A stretch of 64,000 bases of DNA, taken from NCBI RefSeq assembly GCF_014145665.1, contig NZ_JACHTD010000011.1, positions 62,001 through 126,000 on the forward strand, in the 5' to 3' direction. Position 1 is the stretch's first letter; each line of letters begins with the position of its first letter. Position numbers and translations under genes: made by a program. The notes beneath the pieces were generated by a model. It was not told where the DNA came from and did no database searches. It saw nothing but the letters and a program-made list of their open reading frames with translations. Source of the DNA: Myroides sp. NP-2 (GTDB lineage Bacteria; Bacteroidota; Bacteroidia; Flavobacteriales; Flavobacteriaceae). This document shows positions 16,476-24,237 of this stretch, in pieces.

Positions 16476-18230
16476 ATGAATTCATTGCCTACTAAAACAA
16501 ATTACCCTGCACTATATACCTTAGTAACTGTATTCTTTTTTTGGGGATTCTTTGCCGCGGGGAATAGCATTTTTATTCCTTTTTGTAAAGCGTTTTTTAA
16601 TTTAGATCAGTTTCAGTCCCAATTGATCGATTTTTCCTTTTATACCGCATATTATTTTGGTGCCTTGTTGCTGTTTATACTCAGTGCGTGGAAAAAACGT
16701 GATATCGTAAGTAATTGGGGATATAAACGGTCTATTGTCTATGGATTATTGTTTTCAACTGTTGGAGCAGTAGCTATGATTTGGGCAGTTCAAATCAGTG
16801 TTTATGCCGCTTTATTGGTTGGTTTGTTTATTGTAGCCCTAGGATTCTCTCTTCAGCAGATCGCTGCCAATCCCTTTGCTATTTCACTGGGTGATCCCAA
16901 AACGGGAACGAGCCGCGTCAGCTTAGGCGGGGGAATCAATTCTTTAGGAACGACGATAGGTCCCCTGTTGATGGCCTATGCCCTGTATGGGAGCGCTAAA
17001 ACATTGACAGATGATCAAATTCAACATCTAAGCTTGGATTCGATGACAGTCTTATACGGTGCGGTAGGGGGATTGTTTCTACTAGCGGCTTTGCTTTTTT
17101 TCTTTTCAAAAAAAATTCCCCCAGGAAGGAGTCGAGCTGAAATAAAACCCGCCAAAAAAGCCATTGGCTTATTAGTTGGGATGACCATCTTGCTAGTAGC
17201 GGTTTTCATACCTGTATTTGGAACGTATAAAAGCGATGCTTATTTGCGCGTTACTACGCTTCAAAAACAACAAGAAGAACTAACGTTAAGCCTCAAAAGC
17301 GAAAGTACTTCGCTTGATAAGGCTAATACTGCTATTGAATTGGCAAAAATTAAAACAGAAATAAAAGAAACACTTACCCCTATAGAAAATAAGCGTATTT
17401 ACTTGTTGGCTGGGGCTTTAGTTGTAATTGTTGGGAGTATTTGCTTCGCTTATTTCAACAGTCAAAAAAACAAAAAAGGCTGGGGCGCCATGCAATATCC
17501 TCAACTTTTGTTAGGCATGTTGGCTATCTTCGCTTATGTAGGGGTGGAGGTAGGAATCGGAAGCAACTTAGGGGAACTGTTGAAATTGGAGGAATTTGGC
17601 GCTTTGCAATCGGCAGAAATTGCTCCATATGTCTCAATGTATTGGGGAAGCTTAATGATTGGAAGATGGGCCGGAGCAGTGAGCGTCTTCCAACTCAGTA
17701 GAACGAAGGAAATACTTGCCCTTATCCTCGTGCCTTTCGCAGCCTATTTGGTTATTTTATTGGCTAACTTCTTTGCAGGAAATGAAATTGAACACCTATA
17801 CTACTATAGCTTGTGCGTGTTGATTCAAGTTACCTTCTCTTTTTGGAGTAAAAATAAGTCTGCCCGTACCATGGTTCTGTTTAGCTTGTTTGGTTTATTG
17901 GCAATGGTAGTTGGACTTTTTTCTACGGGTATGCTTGCTATATATGCCTTTCTAGCTGGTGGATTGGCTTGTAGCGTACTGTGGCCTGCAATCTTTAATA
18001 TCGCTATTATGGGGTTGGGGAAATATACGGCTCAAGGTTCTTCGTTTTTGATTATGATGATTTTAGGAGGGGGTATCCTGCCACCAATTCAAGGCAAAAT
18101 TGCCGATATGATAGGCATTCACGAATCCTATATCGTCAATGCGGTTTGTTTTGGATATTTATTGCTCTTTGGAATAATTGCCAAGAGAGTTTTGCATAAA
18201 CAAGGTATTGCGATTGACGAGATTGACTAA
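16476..18230 (+). CDS. FucP-like sugar:H+ symporter (MFS) with extra coiled-coil insert
   Basis: Major facilitator of the FucP (fucose/galactose/glucose) type, inner membrane, 584 residues versus ~430 for E. coli FucP. N-terminal half: TVFFFWGFFAAGNS and ALGFSLQQIAANPFAISLGD with SLGGGINSLGTTIGP are FucP signatures. Between the halves is an insert with an extra membrane helix (229-249), a Gln/Lys/Glu-rich coiled coil (~258-304) and a second extra helix (307-327). The C-terminal half (340-584) ends with a helix, then KQGIAIDEID. Codons 539-584 plus spacer are the first unit of the tandem array at 18091-19316. A TATCTTTG -7 element at 16430-16437 gives a plausible promoter without a clear -33 TTG. 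Confidence 0.85.
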   Translation: MNSLPTKTNYPALYTLVTVFFFWGFFAAGNSIFIPFCKAFFNLDQFQSQLIDFSFYTAYYFGALLLFILSAWKKRDIVSNWGYKRSIVYGLLFSTVGAVAMIWAVQISVYAALLVGLFIVALGFSLQQIAANPFAISLGDPKTGTSRVSLGGGINSLGTTIGPLLMAYALYGSAKTLTDDQIQHLSLDSMTVLYGAVGGLFLLAALLFFFSKKIPPGRSRAEIKPAKKAIGLLVGMTILLVAVFIPVFGTYKSDAYLRVTTLQKQQEELTLSLKSESTSLDKANTAIELAKIKTEIKETLTPIENKRIYLLAGALVVIVGSICFAYFNSQKNKKGWGAMQYPQLLLGMLAIFAYVGVEVGIGSNLGELLKLEEFGALQSAEIAPYVSMYWGSLMIGRWAGAVSVFQLSRTKEILALILVPFAAYLVILLANFFAGNEIEHLYYYSLCVLIQVTFSFWSKNKSARTMVLFSLFGLLAMVVGLFSTGMLAIYAFLAGGLACSVLWPAIFNIAIMGLGKYTAQGSSFLIMMILGGGILPPIQGKIADMIGIHESYIVNAVCFGYLLLFGIIAKRVLHKQGIAIDEID

Positions 18231-18259
18231 AAAAACACATAAAAAAAAGAATTTTTTTC

Positions 18260-18428
18260 AAGGCAAAATTGCCGATATCATCGGTATTCACGAGTCTTAT
18301 ATCGTCAATGCGGTTTGTTTTGGATATTTATTGCTCTTTGGAATAATTGCCAAGAGAGTTTTGCATAAACAAGGCATTGCGATTGACGAGATTGACTAAA
18401 AAAATACATAAAAAAAAGAATTTTTTTC
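18260..18428 (+). repeat. Array unit 1
   Basis: First copy outside the gene. Differences from consensus: ATG-ATA replaced by ATC-ATC and one GGC-to-GGT, so the peptide reads ADIIGIHESY. Frame and stop codon are intact. Confidence 0.95.
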
Positions 18429-18595
18429 AAGGCAAAATTGCCGATATGATAGGCATTCACGAGTCTTATATCGTTAATGCGGTTTGTTTTGGATATTTAT
18501 TGCTCTTTGGAATAATTGCCAAGAGAGTTTTGTATAAACAAGGCATTGCGATTGACGAGATTGACTAAAAAAACATATAAAAAAGAATTTTTTTC
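18429..18595 (+). repeat. Array unit 2 (167 bp)
   Basis: GTC-to-GTT (silent) and CAT-to-TAT (His to Tyr, VLYKQG). Its spacer A run is 2 nt shorter, which changes the frame relation to unit 3. Confidence 0.95.
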
Positions 18596-18764
18596 AAGGC
18601 AAAATTGCCGATATGATAGGTATACACGAATCTTATATCGTCAATGCGGTTTGTTTTGGATATTTATTGCTCTTTGGAATAATTGCCAAGAGAGTTTTGC
18701 ATAAACAAGGTATTGCGATTGACGAGATTGACTAAAAAAACACATAAAAAAAAGATTTTTTTTC
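18596..18764 (+). repeat. Array unit 3
   Basis: Four changes, all silent (GGT, ATA, GAA, GGT). Spacer has one G-to-A/T-tract variation (AAAGATTTTTTTT). Confidence 0.95.
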
Positions 18765-18932
18765 AAGGCAAAATTGCCGATATGATAGGCATTCACGAAT
18801 CTTATATCGTCAATGCGGTTTGTTTTGGATATTTATTGCTCTTTGGAATAATTGCCAAGAGAGTTTTGCATAAACAAGGCATTGCGATTGACGAGATTGA
18901 CTAAAAAAACATATAAAAAAAGAATTTTTTTC
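18765..18932 (+). repeat. Array unit 4 (168 bp)
   Basis: Only GAG-to-GAA in the coding part. The 168-bp length puts the next unit in the same frame, behind this unit's stop codon. Confidence 0.95.
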
Positions 18933-19100
18933 AAGGCAAAATTGCCGATATGTTAGGTATTCACGAGTCTTATATCGTCAATGCGGTTTGTTTTGGATAT
19001 TTATTGCTCTTTGGAATAATTGCCAAGAGAGTTTTGCATAAACAAGGTATTGCGATTGACGAGATTGACTAAAAAAACACATAAAAAAAGAATTTTTTTC
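18933..19100 (+). repeat. Array unit 5 (168 bp)
   Basis: ATA-to-TTA (Ile to Leu; ADMLGIHESY) and two silent GGC-to-GGT changes. Confidence 0.95.
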
Positions 19101-19269
19101 AAGGCAAAATTGCGATATGATTGGCATTCACGAGTCTTATATCGTCAATGCGGTTTGTTTTGGATATTTATTGCTCTTTGGAATAATTGCCAAGAGAGTT
19201 TTGCATAAACAAGGCATTGCGATTGACGAGATTGACTAAAAAAACACATAAAAAAAAGAATTTTTTTTC
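19101..19269 (+). repeat. Array unit 6 with 1-nt deletion
   Basis: GCC is shortened to GC near 19113, the only indel in the coding part of the array, and ATA-to-ATT is silent. The longer T run restores 169 bp. Confidence 0.95.
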
Positions 19270-19316
19270 AAGGTAAATTGGCTGATATCATTGATATTCA
19301 TGCGTTCGATATCGTA
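19270..19316 (+). repeat. Degenerate terminal unit 7
   Basis: About 47 bp clearly related to the unit start but much diverged: in the transporter frame it reads GKLADIIDIHAFDIVKKVFF and then stops. The frame is preserved. It could be the original gene end or the oldest copy. Confidence 0.8.
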
Positions 19317-19338
19317 AAGAAAGTATTTTTTTAAAGAA

Positions 19339-19368
19339 AAAGAGGCATGGTGTACAAACAACCTCTTT
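19339..19368 (+). terminator. Possible terminator after the array
   Basis: Stem AAAGAGG (19339-19345) / CCTCTTT (19362-19368) with a 16-nt loop, followed by ACTCTTAT. It is the first GC-containing hairpin after the transporter gene. Confidence 0.45.
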
Positions 19369-19422
19369 ACTCTTATACTACACTTAAAAATAGAGGTTAT
19401 CTAGAAACACAAAACGATTTTG

Positions 19423-19446
19423 ATACAAAGGAATTAAACTTTGTAT
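19423..19446. repeat. 8-bp inverted repeat
   Basis: ATACAAAG (19423-19430) / CTTTGTAT (19439-19446) with loop GAATTAAA; an operator or part of a leader structure upstream of the PAP2 gene. Confidence 0.5.
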
Positions 19447-19465
19447 GAAATATTGATATAGGTTG

Positions 19466-19509
19466 AAACTGAACTATTATTTTCGATACTTAAAATAATA
19501 GTTCAGTTT
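19466..19509 (+). promoter_or_regulatory. Perfect 18-bp hairpin 12 nt before the PAP2 start codon
   Basis: AAACTGAACTATTATTTT (19466-19483) pairs perfectly with AAAATAATAGTTCAGTTT (19492-19509) around the loop CGATACTT. It has no terminal T run. In mRNA it would stand directly in front of the ribosome site of the gene at 19522. Confidence 0.7.
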
Positions 19510-19521
19510 AGCGTGTGAGAG

Positions 19522-20919
19522 ATGAATATAAAACAGCTTATAGGAATAGTAATGGTATTGAGTTTTACAGGTGGTTATGGTCAGGATATGCCACCGTATT
19601 TGTTTCCTTCTGGTTTAAGTGATTCTTTGGATACTGAAAAATATGCGAAGCCAAAAACGAGTTTTTGGGATAAAGAGGTGGTAAAAATTGGGTTTGTTCC
19701 CACGCTTTTTTTTGGTGCTACTGCAGCGACCTGGAATAGTAGAGAAGCTATCAGAGAACAGCGAAATCGTTTTATTCCGACCTTCAAGTATCACTTTGAT
19801 GATTATATGCAATACGCTCCAGCTGCAGTTACTTTTGGATTAAAAGCCTCCGGTGTAAAAGGGCGTAACGAATTCAAGCGTTCCGCCATTACCTACGCAA
19901 CGAGTGTAGCGATTATGGCAATTTTAGTGAATGGAATTAAATATACGGCCAAAGTAGAACGCCCAGACGGTTCATCGCGTAACTCTTTTCCTTCAGGGCA
20001 TACGGCCAATGCATTTACTAATGCTGCGTTTTTAGATCGCGAATACGGATTAGTCAATCCTGCTTATTCCATTGGAGGATACGGAGTGGCTACTATGACA
20101 GCCGTAGGTAGAGGATTAAACAACAGGCATTGGGTGTCTGACGTATTTGCTGGTGCAGGGATTGGGATTTTATCCTCTCAGTTAGCCTATTTCTTTGTCG
20201 ATAAAATATATGGGAATAAAGGAGATAACTTGAGCCTACTCTCTCAACTTGAAAGCAATGAAAATCCGTCCTTTTTAGCCATAAAAATGGGATCTGTTGC
20301 AGCTCTAGAAAGTATTGTTGAAGATGAAGAGGACGAAACCTTAGCGCGTTTGGGCTGGGAAGCTGGATTGGAAGGGGCTTATTTCTTTACAAAGAATTGG
20401 GGAGTAGGAGGGCAATTTGCAGTTGCAGGTTTCCCTTTTAATAAAAGTAGAGTTTCTATTCCTGTAAATCCCGATACACCCGAATATGCCAACAATGCTG
20501 ATATTATAACGGAATCTTTAGGCTTTTTGAATATTGGTGTAGGGCCTTACTATGCGGTTCATTTTTCAGATCGTTGGAACTTGATGTTTAAAGGATTAGT
20601 GGGGTATAGTATTGCAGCACAGGGACACCTGAAATTAAAATACGACAGCCCGAATCAATCGCTAGAAGAAAGTCAAGCGCTTATCATGGCTTCGTATAAG
20701 CCAAAGAATGCCATTCAGTTTACAGCAGGTACGGCCTTGACCTATACTTTTGCCTCTAGTTTGGGGGCAACTTTCTATGCCGATTTTAATCATAGCCAAT
20801 TGAAATACAACTACAGCATTCATCCAGACTTCTTAGACCCTGGAGATCCCCAAGCCTTTACAGATCGGAGCCCGTTTAACTATATGACCGTAGGCATCCG
20901 ATTGACGGCTTATTTTTGA
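19522..20919 (+). CDS. PAP2 phosphatase fused to an outer-membrane beta-barrel domain
   Basis: Exported protein of 465 residues (signal peptide to ~20, GGYGQD). Residues ~90-235 are a PAP2 (type 2 phosphatidic acid phosphatase) domain with all three motifs: K140-x6-R147-P148, P-S-G-H 157-160 and G-R197-x5-H203-x3-D207 (GRGLNNRHWVSDV). Such enzymes remove phosphate from lipid phosphates, lipid A or undecaprenyl diphosphate. Residues ~255-465 look like antiparallel beta strands with aromatic girdles ending in LTAYF, as in outer-membrane barrels. The combination suggests an envelope lipid phosphatase at the outer membrane, but substrate is unknown. A long hairpin precedes the start codon. Confidence 0.8.
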   Translation: MNIKQLIGIVMVLSFTGGYGQDMPPYLFPSGLSDSLDTEKYAKPKTSFWDKEVVKIGFVPTLFFGATAATWNSREAIREQRNRFIPTFKYHFDDYMQYAPAAVTFGLKASGVKGRNEFKRSAITYATSVAIMAILVNGIKYTAKVERPDGSSRNSFPSGHTANAFTNAAFLDREYGLVNPAYSIGGYGVATMTAVGRGLNNRHWVSDVFAGAGIGILSSQLAYFFVDKIYGNKGDNLSLLSQLESNENPSFLAIKMGSVAALESIVEDEEDETLARLGWEAGLEGAYFFTKNWGVGGQFAVAGFPFNKSRVSIPVNPDTPEYANNADIITESLGFLNIGVGPYYAVHFSDRWNLMFKGLVGYSIAAQGHLKLKYDSPNQSLEESQALIMASYKPKNAIQFTAGTALTYTFASSLGATFYADFNHSQLKYNYSIHPDFLDPGDPQAFTDRSPFNYMTVGIRLTAYF

Positions 20920-20926
20920 GGCTTGT

Positions 20927-21517
20927 TTACGATAAATAGTTTTGTTTTTCAAGTTTCTGATGGACCAAGATGTTTTGTATTTGTACCATATGCCGCAAGT
21001 TGTGAAAAACAACAAGTTTTAAGGTATCTCCTAAACGAAGTTTGATCCATTGGTGAATGGAAGTTGAGGTTTTGATTCGATTTAGATTCACTGTCTTCGC
21101 TTGTTCTAAAAGAGCAATAAGGCTGTTTTGCTGCTGAATGAAAACCGTTAAAACATTGCGATCTAACTTGTTATTGCTGGGATTCATCGCTTTTGCAGCT
21201 TTGATCTTATTGAGTTTGGCTTTGGGCAACATTCTTTTAGCTAAGTAATTGCCAAAATAACCACTTTTGAAAATAGAAGAGGGAGGATAAGAGGGGGCTG
21301 TGCTCATTTTGATGGTAATTTCTGGAAGGTAGAAATAACCATAGTAATTGAGGTGCTCAATACATTCTACAATACTCCAACTCGCTGAACGCGGTCTCAT
21401 CTGCAAAGAAAGGTCCGGGAGTAGTTGAAGTTCTTCTGCCTCTTTTTTGATTTGATGCGTGAGTGTTAATAGGTTTGAAAGAAGTGTAGTAGTATCCATT
21501 TTGATTGTTTTTGACAA
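20927..21517 (-). CDS. DinB-superfamily protein
   Basis: Protein of 196 residues resembling the DinB/YfiT four-helix metalloenzyme-like fold. Likely metal ligands are His in IECIEHLNYYG (about residue 53) and His pairs in VVFHNLRHMVQIQ near the C-terminus. The family includes thiol transferases and many uncharacterised proteins. The start could be the Met seven codons in (21499), which is closer to the usual N-terminus (MDTTTLLSNL). Only 7 bp separate its stop from that of the PAP2 gene, so the two converge. Confidence 0.7.
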   Translation of the reverse strand: MSKTIKMDTTTLLSNLLTLTHQIKKEAEELQLLPDLSLQMRPRSASWSIVECIEHLNYYGYFYLPEITIKMSTAPSYPPSSIFKSGYFGNYLAKRMLPKAKLNKIKAAKAMNPSNNKLDRNVLTVFIQQQNSLIALLEQAKTVNLNRIKTSTSIHQWIKLRLGDTLKLVVFHNLRHMVQIQNILVHQKLEKQNYLS

Positions 21518-21789
21518 AATTCCTCTTAATTTTTAACCTAAAAATTGATGCAAGTCAAGATTTTTAAACTCGCTGTTGCATCTATTGACTACCCAACACC
21601 ACAGCAGGTATTGTTTGTAGTTTCCTCCAGTACGACTAGGGAAAAAGATATAATGTGATAATATAGAAGTGATTTTAGCAATATCTTTTTTGTTTTTATT
21701 ACATTTGTACGACGAATAAAAAAACGACTTATAAAACATAATTACGTTCCAAATGGGATGTAACCAAGCTTGCTATAATTAATTAAGTA

Positions 21790-22914
21790 ATGAAACAAAT
21801 TTATCTGGATAATGCCGCAACGACTTCTGTTCGACCAGAAGTAATTGACGAAATGGTGAAAGTATTGAGAAATGATTTTGGTAATCCCTCATCGACCTAT
21901 TCAATCGGACGGCATGCGAAAGCATTAATTGAAGGGGCAAGAAAAACAATTGCCAAACAATTTAATGTCAATTCTTCAGAGATTATTTTTACTTCATGTG
22001 GTACGGAAGGAAACAACTGGATTTTGCTTTCTGCCGTACGCGATTTAGGCGTAGAGCGCATTATCACAACCAAATTAGAACACCACGCTGTTTTAAATAC
22101 AGTAAAGCATTTAGAGCAAACGTATGGGATTGAGGTGGTATTTTTACCCGTTAATCCTACAAGTGAAATTGACTATGCAACACTAGAGCGCCTATTGCAA
22201 GAGGACAAAAAGACCTTGGTCAGTTTAATGCACGTAAACAACGAAGTAGGCACGGAATTAGATTTAGAGAAGGTAGCGCATTTGTGCGAAACGCATCAAG
22301 CACTTTTTCACTGTGATACGGTTCAATCAATAGGAAAGAAACGCTTGGATTTAAGCGCCTTACCGATCGATTTTATTGTGGCAAGTGCACATAAATTCCA
22401 CGGACCTAAAGGCATTGGATTTGCTTTTATCCGCAAGAAAAATGTTTTGAAACCCGTAATTTTTGGGGGAGAACAAGAAAAAGGATTACGCGCAGGAACC
22501 GAAGGAGTACACCAAGTAGTAGGAATGGCCAAAGCATTGGAAATGGCCTATGACTTGTTAGAAGAAGAAAGCGCTTATATCGCTGGTATAAAAGCGTACT
22601 GCCAACAGCGTTTGTTAGAAGTTTATCCTGATGTTAAGTTCAACGGAAACAAAGATGGTTTTTACAATATCTTAAATGTATTGTTGCCTATGACGCAAGA
22701 AAAGGCAGCCATGATGTTGTTTCAATTAGATATGAAAGGAATTGCTGTGTCAAGAGGAAGTGCTTGCCAATCTGGTAGCCAAAAGCCATCACACGTGTTA
22801 GCGCAATTCCTGGACGAAGAAGATTTGAAGAAACCAAGCTTAAGATTGTCTTTTAGCCATGAAAATACAAAAGAAGATATCGATCGTTTGATTGAACTTC
22901 TTCAAGAAATTTAA
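21790..22914 (+). CDS. Cysteine desulfurase (NifS/IscS class)
   Basis: PLP-dependent enzyme of 374 residues releasing sulfur from cysteine for Fe-S cluster and thio-cofactor synthesis. N-terminus IYLDNAATTSVRPEV and GNPSSTYSIGRHA are class signatures; the PLP lysine lies in SAHKFHGPKGIGF, and the catalytic Cys in SRGSACQSGSQKPSHVL. The S-A-C-x-S-G loop is that of class I (IscS/NifS). It is encoded alone, without isc or suf genes around. A TACATTTG element at 21700-21707 may be its -7 promoter box. Fe-S supply fits the radical-SAM BioB in this window. Confidence 0.9.
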   Translation: MKQIYLDNAATTSVRPEVIDEMVKVLRNDFGNPSSTYSIGRHAKALIEGARKTIAKQFNVNSSEIIFTSCGTEGNNWILLSAVRDLGVERIITTKLEHHAVLNTVKHLEQTYGIEVVFLPVNPTSEIDYATLERLLQEDKKTLVSLMHVNNEVGTELDLEKVAHLCETHQALFHCDTVQSIGKKRLDLSALPIDFIVASAHKFHGPKGIGFAFIRKKNVLKPVIFGGEQEKGLRAGTEGVHQVVGMAKALEMAYDLLEEESAYIAGIKAYCQQRLLEVYPDVKFNGNKDGFYNILNVLLPMTQEKAAMMLFQLDMKGIAVSRGSACQSGSQKPSHVLAQFLDEEDLKKPSLRLSFSHENTKEDIDRLIELLQEI

Positions 22915-22920
22915 GAAAAA

Positions 22921-22950
22921 AAATCTACTAAGTTGAATTAGTAGATTTTT
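22921..22950 (+). terminator. Terminator after the cysteine desulfurase gene
   Basis: Stem ATCTACTAA (22923-22931) / TTAGTAGAT (22938-22946), extended by A and T runs on both sides. Confidence 0.8.
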
Positions 22951-23013
22951 TTGTTTTTCAATTAGTCAAAAAATAAACAAAAAAGAGGTAAAAAAATGTT
23001 AATGTAAAAAGCT

Positions 23014-23044
23014 TTGTTTTACAATAACATTCGCATTAAATTTG
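23014..23044 (+). promoter_or_regulatory. purM promoter
   Basis: TTG (23014-23016), 20-bp spacer, TAAATTTG (23037-23044): an exact match to the Bacteroidota -33/-7 consensus, 19 bp before the purM ATG. Confidence 0.8.
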
Positions 23045-23063
23045 CACAAACAACACACTATTT

Positions 23064-24236
23064 ATGAGTTCAAGTAATAGATACGCGCTTCGCGGAGTTT
23101 CTGCTGAGAAAGAAGATGTTCACAATGCAATTAAGAACATAGATAAGGGATTGTTTCCTAAAGCATTCTGTAAAATTATTCCCGATCATCTAACAGGTGA
23201 TGAAGAATATTGTTTGATTATGCATGCAGATGGAGCAGGAACAAAATCGTCATTAGCTTATATGTATTGGAAAGAAACAGGAGATATTTCTGTTTGGAAA
23301 GGGATTGCTCAAGATGCCTTAATCATGAATATTGACGATTTATTGTGTGTGGGTGCAACAGATAATATTTTGTTGTCTAGCACAATTGGACGAAATAAAA
23401 ACTTGGTTCCTGGCGAAGTGATTTCGGCTATCATCAACGGAACAGAAGAACTTATCGAAGAACTAAAATCTTTTGGTGTTACGATTCACTCCACAGGAGG
23501 AGAAACAGCTGATGTGGGCGACTTAGTGCGCACAATCATCGTAGATTCAACAGTTACTGCACGTATGAAACGCAGTGACGTTATTGATAATGCCAATATT
23601 AAAGCAGGAGATGTGATCGTAGGATTAGAGTCCTTCGGACAAGCAACTTACGAAAAAGACTACAATGGCGGTATGGGAAGTAACGGACTTACTTCGGCTC
23701 GTCATGATGTGTTTGATCATTCTTTAGCTGCAAAATATCCTGAGAGCTATGATGCATCTGTACCAGAAGAGCTAGTCTATTCAGGAAAGGTTCACTTAAC
23801 AGATACAGTTGCAAATGCACCTATAGACGCTGGAAAATTAGTGCTTTCACCAACCAGAACATATGCGCCTATCATCAAAGCCATTTTGGATAAATACAAG
23901 GCAAATGATGTTCATGGAATGATTCACTGTAGTGGTGGTGCACAAACGAAAATCTTACACTTCGTAGATAATCTTCATATTATCAAAGACAATTTATTTG
24001 ACGTTCCTCCTTTGTTTCAATTGATACAAGAACAATCAAAAACCGATTGGAGAGAAATGTATCAGGTATTCAACTGTGGACATCGCATGGAATTGTACGT
24101 AAACCCTGCTATTGCAGAAGATATTATCGCTATCGCAAAAACATTTAATGTAAGAGCACAAATCGTAGGGCGTGTAGAAGATGCAGCAGATAAAAAATTA
24201 ACGATTCAATCATCATACGGGACATTTACATACTAA
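23064..24236 (+). CDS. purM: PurM-type AIR synthase (phosphoribosylformylglycinamidine cyclo-ligase)
   Basis: PurM-family protein of 390 residues, longer than the ~345-residue E. coli enzyme, as is typical of Bacteroidota. It would close the imidazole ring in purine synthesis using ATP. The N-terminal ATP/substrate segment includes MHADGAGTKSSLAYMYW and MNIDDLLCVGATDNILLS; GGETADVGDLVRTIIVD is the PurM glycine/acid motif; ESFGQATYEKDYNGGMGSNG is the core region. Some databases call this version AIR synthase-related, so the assignment is good but not certain. It is followed 1 bp later by ruvX; both share the strong promoter at 23014. Confidence 0.8.
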   Translation: MSSSNRYALRGVSAEKEDVHNAIKNIDKGLFPKAFCKIIPDHLTGDEEYCLIMHADGAGTKSSLAYMYWKETGDISVWKGIAQDALIMNIDDLLCVGATDNILLSSTIGRNKNLVPGEVISAIINGTEELIEELKSFGVTIHSTGGETADVGDLVRTIIVDSTVTARMKRSDVIDNANIKAGDVIVGLESFGQATYEKDYNGGMGSNGLTSARHDVFDHSLAAKYPESYDASVPEELVYSGKVHLTDTVANAPIDAGKLVLSPTRTYAPIIKAILDKYKANDVHGMIHCSGGAQTKILHFVDNLHIIKDNLFDVPPLFQLIQEQSKTDWREMYQVFNCGHRMELYVNPAIAEDIIAIAKTFNVRAQIVGRVEDAADKKLTIQSSYGTFTY

Positions 24237-24237
24237 A

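Larger units (their letters stand above)
18091..19316 (+). repeat. Tandem array: seven ~169-bp units made of the transporter 3' end, plus a degenerate eighth
   Basis: Units begin with AAGGCAAAATTG at 18091, 18260, 18429, 18596, 18765, 18933 and 19101 (lengths 169, 169, 167, 169, 168, 168, 169), and a worn unit begins at 19270. Each carries the last 46 codons of the symporter (GKIADMIGIHESYIV to KQGIAIDEID-stop) plus a ~30-bp A/T-tract spacer. Length changes are confined to A and T runs, apart from one missing C in unit 6. A 78-nt stretch beginning AATGCGGTTTG is identical in all seven. In the remaining coding part I count 17 substitutions, of which 14 are synonymous. No spacers, so it is not CRISPR. 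Confidence 0.97.

Noticed and set aside
18178..19208. Series of 62-73-codon ORFs running from one array unit into the next
   Set aside because: They come from unit length not divisible by three, use a TTG inside the transporter frame as start, and three of six junctions break them. I do not call them genes.
18091..19316. CRISPR array
   Set aside because: Repeats are ~169 bp, directly adjacent and coding; there are no unique spacers and no cas genes.
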